A stretch of DNA of 64,000 nt from Anthopleura xanthogrammica (taxonomy: Eukaryota > Cnidaria > Anthozoa > Actiniaria > Actiniidae), in NCBI GenBank assembly GCA_964019055.1, contig OZ025219.1, positions 4,297,868 through 4,361,867 on the forward strand. The letters are read 5' to 3'. Positions 46,894 through 58,080 of the stretch are shown here, one piece after another (position 1 is the first letter of the stretch; the number at the start of each line of letters is the position of its first letter). The notes below the pieces were generated by a model. The model made no database searches. It was not told the origin of the DNA and worked only from the letters and a program-made list of their open reading frames with translations. The position numbers were made by a program, and so were the translations under genes.

Positions 46894-49800
46894 TTGCTGA
46901 GAATTTTCTTTTGCTCAAAACACCACGTTTTCACTGCTCAACGCAAGTTTTGGACGAGAAAAGCACATTTTAGGTGTCCAAAACACTGTTTTGCTGGAAA
47001 AAAAAGCTTTTTAGCCCAAAAAACTGAAAAATGGCCATTTTGGCTCTCAAAACCAGGTTTTTCGCTGACGGCGTGACCTGTTGGCTGAAACCCCCACTTT
47101 TTGCTCATGAAAATACCTCTTGAGATAAAAACACGACTTTTTGGCGAAAAAAAATGGGGTTTTGGCTGAGTAAAGGTGCTTTTTGGTCCAAAAAACTGTT
47201 TTTTGCTGAGAAAATTTGAAATTTGCTGAGAATTTTCTTTTGCTCAAAACACCACGTGTTCACTGCTAAACGCAAGTTTTGGACGAGAAAAGCACATTTT
47301 AGGTGTCCAAAACACTGTTTTGCTGGAAAAAAAAGCTTTTTAGCCCAAAAAACTGAAAAATGGCCATTTTGGCTCTCAAAACCAGGTTTTTCGCTGACGG
47401 CGTGACCTGTTGGCTGAAACCCCCACTTTTTGCTCATGAAAATACCTCTTGAGATAAAAACACGACTTTTTGGCGAAAAAAAATGGGGTTTTGGCTGAGT
47501 AAAGGTGCTTTTTGGTCCAAAAAACTGTTTTTTGCTGAGAAAATTTGAAATTTGCTGAGAATTTTCTTTTGCTCAAAACACCACGTTTTCACTGCTCAAC
47601 GCAAGTTTTGGACGAGAAAAGCACATTTTAGGTGTCCAAAACACTGTTTTGCTGGAAAAAAAAAGCTTTTTAGCCCAAAAAACTGAAAAATGGCCATTTT
47701 GGCTCTCAAAACCAGGTTTTTCGCTGACGGCGTGACCTGTTGGCTGAAACCCCCACTTTTTGCTCATGAAAATACCTCTTGAGATAAAAACACGACTTTT
47801 TGGCGAAAAAAAATGGGGTTTTGGCTGAGTAAAGGTGCTTTTTGGTCCAAAAAACTGTTTTTTGCTGAGAAAATTTGAAATTTGCTGAGAATTTTCTTTT
47901 GCTCAAAACACCACGTGTTCACTGCTAAACGCAAGTTTTGGACGAGAAAAGCACATTTTAGGTGTCCAAAACACTGTTTTGCTGGAAAAAAAAGCTTTTT
48001 AGCCCAAAAAACTGAAAAATGGCCATTTTGGCTCTCAAAACCAGGTTTTTCGCTGACGGCGTGACCTGTTGGCTGAAACCCCCACTTTTTGCTCATGAAA
48101 ATACCTCTTGAGATAAAAACACGACTTTTTGGCGAAAAAAAATGGGGTTTTGGCTGAGTAAAGGTGCTTTTTGGTCCAAAAAACTGTTTTTTGCTGAGAA
48201 AATTTGAAATTTGCTGAGAATTTTCTTTTGCTCAAAACACCACGTTTTCACTGCTCAACGCAAGTTTTGGACGAGAAAAGCACATTTTAGGTGTCCAAAA
48301 CACTGTTTTGCTGGAAAAAAAAAGCTTTTTAGCCCAAAAAACTGAAAAATGGCCATTTTGGCTCTCAAAACCAGGTTTTTCGCTGACGGCGTGACCTGTT
48401 GGCTGAAACCCCCACTTTTTGCTCATGAAAATACCTCTTGAGATAAAAACACGACTTTTTGGCGAAAAAAAATGGGGTTTTGGCTGAGTAAAGGTGCTTT
48501 TTGGTCCAAAAAACTGTTTTTTGCTGAGAAAATTTGAAATTTGCTGAGAATTTTCTTTTGCTCAAAACACCACGTTTTCACTGCTAAACGCAAGTTTTGG
48601 ACGAGAAAAGCACATTTTAGGTGTCCAAAACACTGTTTTGCTGGAAAAAAAAGCTTTTTAGCCCAAAAAACTGAAAAATGGCCATTTTGGCTCTCAAAAC
48701 CAGGTTTTTCGCTGACGGCGTGACCTGTTGGCTGAAACCCCCACTTTTTGCTCATGAAAATACCTCTTGAGATAAAAACACGACTTTTTGGCGAAAAAAA
48801 ATGGGGTTTTGGCTGAGTAAAGGTGCTTTTTGGTCCAAAAAACTGTTTTTTGCTGAGAAAATTTGAAATTTGCTGAGAATTTTCTTTTGCTCAAAACATC
48901 ACGTTTTCACTGCTCAACGCAAGTTTTGGACGAGAAAAGCACATTTTAGGTGTCCAAAACACTGTTTTGCTGGAAAAAAAAGCTTTTTAGCCCAAAAAAC
49001 TGAAAAATGGCCATTTTGGCTCTCAAAACCAGGTTTTTCGCTGATGGCGTGACCTGTTGGCTGAAACCCCCACTTTTTGCTCATGAAAATACCTCTTGAG
49101 ATAAAAACACGACTTTTTGGCGAAAAAAAATGGGGTTTTGGCTGAGTAAAGGTGCTTTTTGGTCCAAAAAACTGTTTTTTGCTGAGAAAATTTGAAATTT
49201 GCTGAGAATTTTCTTTTGCTCAAAACACCACGTGTTCACTGCTAAACGCAAGTTTTGGACGAGAAAAGCACATTTTAGGTGTCCAAAACACTGTTTTGCT
49301 GGAAAAAAAAAGCTTTTTAGCCCAAAAAACTGAAAAATGGCCATTTTGGCTCTCAAAACCAGGTTTTTCGCTGACGGCGTGACCTGTTGGCTGAAACCCC
49401 CACTTTTTGCTCATGAAAATACCTCTTGAGATAAAAACACGACTTTTTGGCGAAAAAAAATGGGGTTTTGGCTGAGTAAAGGTGCTTTTTGGTCCAAAAA
49501 ACTGTTTTTTGCTGAGAAAATTTGAAATTTGCTGAGAATTTTCTTTTGCTCAAAACACCACGTTTTCACTGCTCAACGCAAGTTTTGGACGAGAAAAGCA
49601 CATTTTAGGTGTCCAAAACACTGTTTTGCTGGAAAAAAAAGCTTTTTAGCCCAAAAAACTGAAAAATGGCCATTTTGGCTCTCAAAACCAGGTTTTTCGC
49701 TGACGGCGTGACCTGTTGGCTGAAACCCCCACTTTTTGCTCATGAAAATACCTCTTGAGATAAAAACACGACTTTTTGGCGAAAAAAAATGGGGTTTTGG

Positions 49801-52800
49801 CTGAGTAAAGGTGCTTTTTGGTCCAAAAAACTGTTTTTTGCTGAGAAAATTTGAAATTTGCTGAGAATTTTCTTTTGCTCAAAACACCACGTGTTCACTG
49901 CTAAACGCAAGTTTTCGACGAGAAAAGCACATTTTAGGTGTCCAAAACACTGTTTTGCTGGAAAAAAAAGCTTTTTAGCCCAAAAAACTGAAAAATGGCC
50001 ATTTTGGCTCTCAAAACCAGGTTTTTCGCTGACGGCGTGACCTGTTGGCTGAAACCCCCACTTTTTGCTCATGAAAATACCTCTTGAGATAAAAACACGA
50101 CTTTTTGGCGAAAAAAAATGGGGTTTTGGCTGAGTAAAGGTGCTTTTTGGTCCAAAAAACTGTTTTTTGCTGAGAAAATTTGAAATTTGCTGAGAATTTT
50201 CTTTTGCTCAAAACACCACGTTTTCACTGCTCAACGCAAGTTTTGGACGAGAAAAGCACATTTTAGGTGTCCAAAACACTGTTTTGCTGGAAAAAAAAGC
50301 TTTTTAGCCCAAAAAACTGAAAAATGGCCATTTTGGCTCTCAAAACCAGGTTTTTCGCTGACGGCGTGACCTGTTGGCTGAAACCCCCACTTTTTGCTCA
50401 TGAAAATACCTCTTGAGATAAAAACACGACTTTTTGGCGAAAAAAAATGGGGTTTTGGCTGAGTAAAGGTGCTTTTTGGTCCAAAAAACTGTTTTTTGCT
50501 GAGAAAATTTGAAATTTGCTGAGAATTTTCTTTTGCTCAAAACACCACGTGTTCACTGCTAAACGCAAGTTTTCGACGAGAAAAGCACATTTTAGGTGTC
50601 CAAAACACTGTTTTGCTGGAAAAAAAAGCTTTTTAGCCCAAAAAACTGAAAAATGGCCATTTTGGCTCTCAAAACCAGGTTTTTCGCTGACGGCGTGACC
50701 TGTTGGCTGAAACCCCCACTTTTTGCTCATGAAAATACCTCTTGAGATAAAAACACGACTTTTTGGCGAAAAAAAATGGGGTTTTGGCTGAGTAAAGGTG
50801 CTTTTTGGTCCAAAAAACTGTTTTTTGCTGAGAAAATTTGAAATTTGCTGAGAATTTTCTTTTGCTCAAAACACCACGTTTTCACTGCTCAACGCAAGTT
50901 TTCGACGAGAAAAGCACATTTTTGGTGTCCAAAACACTGTTTTGCTGGAAAAAAAAGCTTTTTAGCCCAAAAAACTGAAAAATGGCCATTTTGGCTCTCA
51001 AAACCAGGTTTTTCGCTGACGGCGTGACCTGTTGGCTGAAACCCCCACTTTTTGCTCATGAAAATACCTCTTGAGATAAAAACACGACTTTTTGGCGAAA
51101 AAAAATGGGGTTTTGGCTGAGTAAAGGTGCTTTTTGGTCCAAAAAACTGTTTTTTGCTGAGAAAATTTGAAATTTGCTGAGAATTTTCTTTTGCTCAAAA
51201 CACCACGTGTTCACTGCTAAACGCAAGTTTTCGACGAGAAAAGCACATTTTAGGTGTCCAAAACACTGTTTTGCTGGAAAAAAAAGCTTTTTAGCCCAAA
51301 AAACTGAAAAATGGCCATTTTGGCTCTCAAAACCAGGTTTTTCGCTGACGGCGTGACCTGTTGGCTGAAACCCCCACTTTTTGCTCATGAAAATACCTCT
51401 TGAGATAAAAACACGACTTTTTGGCGAAAAAAAATGGGGTTTTGGCTGAGTAAAGGTGCTTTTTGGTCCAAAAAACTGTTTTTTGCTGAGAAAATTTGAA
51501 ATTTGCTGATTATTTTCTTTTGCTCAAAACACCACGTTTTCACTGCTCAACGCAAGTTTTGGACGAGAAAAGCACATTTTAGGTGTCCAAAACACTGTTT
51601 TGCTGGAAAAAAAAGCTTTTTAGCCCAAAAAACTGAAAAATGGCCATTTTGGCTCTCAAAACCAGGTTTTTCGCTGACGGCGTGACCTGTTGGCTGAAAC
51701 CCCCACTTTTTGCTCATGAAAATACCTCTTGAGATAAAAACACGACTTTTTGGCGAAAAAAAATGGGGTTTTGGCTGAGTAAAGGTGCTTTTTGGTCCAA
51801 AAAACTGTTTTTTGCTGAGAAAATTTGAAATTTGCTGAGAATTTTCTTTTGCTCAAAACACCACGTTTTCACTGCTCAACGCAAGTTTTGGACGAGAAAA
51901 GCACATTTTAGGTGTCCAAAACACTGTTTTGCTGGAAAAAAAAGCTTTTTAGCCCAAAAAACTGAAAAATGGCCATTTTGGCTCTCAAAACCAGGTTTTT
52001 CGCTGACGGCGTGACCTGTTGGCTGAAACCCCCACTTTTTGCTCATGAAAATACCTCTTGAGATAAAAACACGACTTTTTGGCGAAAAAAAATGGGGTTT
52101 TGGCTGAGTAAAGGTGCTTTTTGGTCCAAAAAACTGTTTTTTGCTGAGAAAATTTGAAATTTGCTGAGAATTTTCTTTTGCTCAAAACACCACGTGTTCA
52201 CTGCTAAACGCAAGTTTTCGACGAGAAAAGCACATTTTAGGTGTCCAAAACACTGTTTTGCTGGAAAAAAAAGCTTTTTAGCCCAAAAAACTGAAAAATG
52301 GCCATTTTGGCTCTCAAAACCAGGTTTTTCGCTGACGGCGTGACCTGTTGGCTGAAACCCCCACTTTTTGCTCATGAAAATACCTCTTGAGATAAAAACA
52401 CGACTTTTTGGCGAAAAAAAATGGGGTTTTGGCTGAGTAAAGGTGCTTTTTGGTCCAAAAAACTGTTTTTTGCTGAGAAAATTTGAAATTTGCTGAGAAT
52501 TTTCTTTTGCTCAAAACACCACGTTTTCACTGCTCAACGCAAGTTTTGGACGAGAAAAGCACATTTTAGGTGTCCAAAACACTGTTTTGCTGGAAAAAAA
52601 AGCTTTTTAGCCCAAAAAACTGAAAAATGGCCATTTTGGCTCTCAAAACCAGGTTTTTCGCTGACGGCGTGACCTGTTGGCTGAAACCCCCACTTTTTGC
52701 TCATGAAAATACCTCTTGAGATAAAAACACGACTTTTTGGCGAAAAAAAATGGGGTTTTGGCTGAGTAAAGGTGCTTTTTGGTCCAAAAAACTGTTTTTT

Positions 52801-52818
52801 GCTGAGAAAATTTGAAAT
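46894..52818. repeat. Alternating Q/K dimers carrying a nested mutation series
   Basis: Q and K copies mostly alternate, giving a period of 658-659 bp. K copies 47223, 47882 and 49199 have CACGTGTTC (G at 47258, 47917, 49234). K copies 49858, 50516, 51174 and 52161 have that change plus TTTTCGACG (C at 49916, 50574, 51232, 52219). Q copies 47552 and 48211 carry 9 A, as does K copy 49199. Q copy 50845 has TTTTCGACG without the GTG change and also a private A to T at 50923. Q copy 51503 has CTGATTATT. Confidence 0.9.
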
Positions 52819-55121
52819 TTGCTGAGAATTTTCTTTTGCTCAAAACACCACGTTTTCACTGCTAAACGCAAGTTTTGGACGAGAAAAGCACATTTTAGGT
52901 GTCCAAAACACTGTTTTGCTGGAAAAAAAAGCTTTTTAGCCCAAAAAACTGAAAAATGGCCATTTTGGCTCTCAAAACCAGGTTTTTCGCTGACGGCGTG
53001 ACCTGTTGGCTGAAACCCCCACTTTTTGCTCATGAAAATACCTCTTGAGATAAAAACACGACTTTTTGGCGAAAAAAAATGGGGTTTTGGCTGAGTAAAG
53101 GTGCTTTTTGGTCCAAAAAACTGTTTTTTGCTGAGAAAATTTGAAATTTGCTGAGAATTTTTTTTTGCTCAAAACACCACGTTTTCACTGCTAAACGCAA
53201 GTTTTGGACGAGAAAAGCACATTTTAGGTGTCCAAAACACTGTTTTGCTGGAAAAAAAAGCTTTTTAGCCCAAAAAACTGAAAAATGGCCATTTTGGCTC
53301 TCAAAACCAGGTTTTTCGCTGACGGCGTGACCTGTTGGCTGAAACCCCCACTTTTTGCTCATGAAAATACCTCTTGAGATAAAAACACGACTTTTTGGCG
53401 AAAAAAAATGGGGTTTTGGCTGAGTAAAGGTGCTTTTTGGTCCAAAAAACTGTTTTTTGCTGAGAAAATTTGAAATTTGCTGAGAATTTTCTTTTGCTCA
53501 AAACACCACGTTTTCACTGCTAAACGCAAGTTTTGGACGAGAAAAGCACATTTTAGGTGTCCAAAACACTGTTTTGCTGGAAAAAAAAGCTTTTTAGCCC
53601 AAAAAACTGAAAAATGGCCATTTTGGCTCTCAAAACCAGGTTTTTCGCTGACGGCGTGACCTGTTGGCTGAAACCCCCACTTTTTGCTCATGAAAATACC
53701 TCTTGAGATAAAAACACGACTTTTTGGCGAAAAAAAATGGGGTTTTGGCTGAGTAAAGGTGCTTTTTGGTCCAAAAAACTGTTTTTTGCTGAGAAAATTT
53801 GAAATTTGCTGAGAATTTTCTTTTGCTCAAAACACCACGTTTTCACTGCTCAACGCAAGTTTTGGACGAGAAAAGCACATTTTAGGTGTCCAAAACACTG
53901 TTTTGCTGGAAAAAAAAGCTTTTTAGCCCAAAAAACTGAAAAATGGCCATTTTGGCTCTCAAAACCAGGTTTTTCGCTGACGGCGTGACCTGTTGGCTGA
54001 AACCCCCACTTTTTGCTCATGAAAATACCTCTTGAGATAAAAACACGACTTTTTGGCGAAAAAAAATGGGGTTTTGGCTGAGTAAAGGTGCTTTTTGGTC
54101 CAAAAAACTGTTTTTTGCTGAGAAAATTTGAAATTTGCTGAGAATTTTCTTTTGCTCAAAACACCACGTTTTCACTGCTCAACGCAAGTTTTGGACGAGA
54201 AAAGCACATTTTAGGTGTCCAAAACACTGTTTTGCTGGAAAAAAAAGCTTTTTAGCCCAAAAAACTGAAAAATGGCCATTTTGGCTCTCAAAACCAGGTT
54301 TTTCGCTGACGGCGTGACCTGTTGGCTGAAACCCCCACTTTTTGCTCATGAAAATACCTCTTGAGATAAAAACACGACTTTTTGGCGAAAAAAAATGGGG
54401 TTTTGGCTGAGTAAAGGTGCTTTTTGGTCCAAAAAACTGTTTTTTGCTGAGAAAATTTGAAATTTGCTGAGAATTTTCTTTTGCTCAAAACACCACGTTT
54501 TCACTGCTCAACGCAAGTTTTGGACGAGAAAAGCACATTTTAGGTGTCCAAAACACTGTTTTGCTGGAAAAAAAAGCTTTTTAGCCCAAAAAACTGAAAA
54601 ATGGCCATTTTGGCTCTCAAAACCAGGTTTTTCGCTGACGGCGTGACCTGTTGGCTGAAACCCCCACTTTTTGCTCATGAAAATACCTCTTGAGATAAAA
54701 ACACGACTTTTTGGCGAAAAAAAATGGGGTTTTGGCTGAGTAAAGGTGCTTTTTGGTCCAAAAAACTGTTTTTTGCTGAGAAAATTTGAAATTTGCTGAG
54801 AATTTTCTTTTGCTCAAAACACCACGTTTTCACTGCTAAACGCAAGTTTTGGACGAGAAAAGCACATTTTAGGTGTCCAAAACACTGTTTTGCTGGAAAA
54901 AAAAGCTTTTTAGCCCAAAAAACTGAAAAATGGCCATTTTGGCTCTCAAAACCAGGTTTTTCGCTGACGGCGTGACCTGTTGGCTGAAACCCCCACTTTT
55001 TGCTCATGAAAATACCTCTTGAGATAAAAACACGACTTTTTGGCGAAAAAAAATGGGGTTTTGGCTGAGTAAAGGTGCTTTTTGGTCCAAAAAACTGTTT
55101 TTTGCTGAGAAAATTTGAAAT
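52819..55121. repeat. Seven monomers: K K K Q Q Q K
   Basis: Landmarks 52819, 53148, 53477 K; 53806, 54135, 54464 Q; 54793 K. All are consensus-like except a C to T at 53161 in the second copy, which merges two T runs. No length change. Confidence 0.92.
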
Positions 55122-58080
55122 TTGCTGAGAATTTTCTTTTGCTCAAAACACCACGTTTTCACTGCTAAACGCAAGTTTTGGACGAGAAAAGCACATTTTA
55201 GGTGTCCAAAACACTGTTTTGCTGGAAAAAAAAGCTTTTTAGCCCAAAAAACTGAAAAATGGCCATTTTGGCTCTCAAAACCAGGTTTTTCGCTGACGGC
55301 GTGACCTGTTGGCTGAAACCCCCACTTTTTGCTCATGAAAATACCTCTTGAGATAAAAACACGACTTTTTGGCGAAAAAAAATGGGGTTTTGGCTGAGTA
55401 AAGGTACTTTTTGGTCCAAAAAACTGTTTTTTGCTGAGAAAATTTGAAATTTGCTGAGAATTTTCTTTTGCTCAAAACACCACGTTTTCACTGCTAAACG
55501 CAAGTTTTGGACGAGAAAAGCACATTTTAGGTGTCCAAAACACTGTTTTGCTGGAAAAAAAAGCTTTTTAGCCCAAAAAACTGAAAAATGGCCATTTTGG
55601 CTCTCAAAACCAGGTTTTTCGCTGACGGCGTGACCTGTTGGCTGAAACCCCCACTTTTTGCTCATGAAAATACCTCTTGAGATAAAAACACGACTTTTTG
55701 GCGAAAAAAAATGGGGTTTTGGCTGAGTAAAGGTGCTTTTTGGTCCAAAAAACTGTTTTTTGCTGAGAAAATTTGAAATTTGCTGAGAATTTTCTTTTGC
55801 TCAAAACACCACGTTTTCACTGCTAAACGCAAGTTTTGGACGAGAAAAGCACATTTTAGGTGTCCAAAACACTGTTTTGCTGGAAAAAAAGCTTTTTAGC
55901 CCAAAAAACTGAAAAATGGCCATTTTGGCTCTCAAAACCAGGTTTTTCGCTGACGGCGTGACCTGTTGGCTGAAACCCCCACTTTTTGCTCATGAAAATA
56001 CCTCTTGAGATAAAAACACGACTTTTTGGCGAAAAAAAATGGGGTTTTGGCTGACTAAAGGTGCTTTTTGGTCCAAAAAACTGTTTTTTGCTGAGAAAAT
56101 TTGAAATTTGCTGAGAATTTTCTTTTGCTCAAAACACCACGTTTTCACTGCTCAACGCAAGTTTTGGACGAGAAAAGCACATTTTAGGTGTCCAAAACAC
56201 TGTTTTGCTGGAAAAAAAAGCTTTTTAGCCCAAAAAACTGAAAAATGGCCATTTTGGCTCTCAAAACCAGGTTTTTCGCTGACGGCGTGACCTGTTGGCT
56301 GAAACCCCCACTTTTTGCTCATGAAAATACCTCTTGAGATAAAAACACGACTTTTTGGCGAAAAAAAATGGGGTTTTGGCTGAGTAAAGGTGCTTTTTGG
56401 TCCAAAAAACTGTTTTTTGCTGAGAAAATTTGAAATTTGCTGACAATTTTCTTTTGCTCAAAACACCACGTTTTCACTGCTCAACGCAAGTTTTGGACGA
56501 GAAAAGCACATTTTAGGTGTCCAAAACACTGTTTTGCTGGAAAAAAAAGCTTTTTAGCCCAAAAAACTGAAAAATGGCCATTTTGGCTCTCAAAACCAGG
56601 TTTTTCGCTGACGGCGTGACCTGTTGGCTGAAACCCCCACTTTTTGCTCATGAAAATACCTCTTGAGATAAAAACACGACTTTTTGGCGAAAAAAAATGG
56701 GGTTTTGGCTGAGTAAAGGTGCTTTTTGGTCCAAAAAACTGTTTTTTGCTGAGAAAATTTGAAATTTGCTGAGAATTTTCTTTTGCTCAAAACACCACGT
56801 TTTCACTGCTAAACGCAAGTTTTGGACGAGAAAAGCACATTTTAGGTGTCCAAAACACTGTTTTGCTGGAAAAAAAAGCTTTTTAGCCCAAAAAACTGAA
56901 AAATGGCCATTTTGGCTCTCAAAACCAGGTTTTTCGCTGACGGCGTGACCTGTTGGCTGAAACCCCCACTTTTTGCTCATGAAAATACCTCTTGAGATAA
57001 AAACACGACTTTTTGGCGAAAAAAAATGGGGTTTTGGCTGAGTAAAGGTACTTTTTGGTCCAAAAAACTGTTTTTTGCTGAGAAAATTTGAAATTTGCTG
57101 AGAATTTTCTTTTGCTCAAAACACCACGTTTTCACTGCTAAACGCAAGTTTTGGACGAGAAAAGCACATTTTAGGTGTCCAAAACACTGTTTTGCTGGAA
57201 AAAAAAGCTTTTTAGCCCAAAAAACTGAAAAATGGCCATTTTGGCTCTCAAAACCAGGTTTTTCGCTGACGGCGTGACCTGTTGGCTGAAACCCCCACTT
57301 TTTGCTCATGAAAATACCTCTTGAGATAAAAACACGACTTTTTGGCGAAAAAAAATGGGGTTTTGGCTGAGTAAAGGTGCTTTTTGGTCCAAAAAACTGT
57401 TTTTTGCTGAGAAAATTTGAAATTTGCTGAGAATTTTCTTTTGCTCAAAACACCACGTTTTCACTGCTAAACGCAAGTTTTGGACGAGAAAAGCACATTT
57501 TAGGTGTCCAAAACACTGTTTTGCTGGAAAAAAAGCTTTTTAGCCCAAAAAACTGAAAAATGGCCATTTTGGCTCTCAAAACCAGGTTTTTCGCTGACGG
57601 CGTGACCTGTTGGCTGAAACCCCCACTTTTTGCTCATGAAAATACCTCTTGAGATAAAAACACGACTTTTTGGCGAAAAAAAATGGGGTTTTGGCTGACT
57701 AAAGGTGCTTTTTGGTCCAAAAAACTGTTTTTTGCTGAGAAAATTTGAAATTTGCTGAGAATTTTCTTTTGCTCAAAACACCACGTTTTCACTGCTCAAC
57801 GCAAGTTTTGGACGAGAAAAGCACATTTTAGGTGTCCAAAACACTGTTTTGCTGGAAAAAAAAGCTTTTTAGCCCAAAAAACTGAAAAATGGCCATTTTG
57901 GCTCTCAAAACCAGGTTTTTCGCTGACGGCGTGACCTGTTGGCTGAAACCCCCACTTTTTGCTCATGAAAATACCTCTTGAGATAAAAACACGACTTTTT
58001 GGCGAAAAAAAATGGGGTTTTGGCTGAGTAAAGGTGCTTTTTGGTCCAAAAAACTGTTTTTTGCTGAGAAAATTTGAAAT
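55122..58080. repeat. 5-monomer duplication (1,644-bp offset)
   Basis: The order K, K, K with 7 A, Q at 55122, 55451, 55780, 56108 recurs at 56766, 57095, 57424, 57752. Two rare substitutions recur exactly 1,644 bp apart: GGTACTTT at 55406 and 57050, and CTGACTAAAG at 56055 and 57699. The lost A makes the offset 5 x 329 - 1. The fifth monomer of copy one (56437) carries CTGACAATT, but its positional partner at 58081 is a plain K, so the shared haplotype ends there. Confidence 0.9.
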
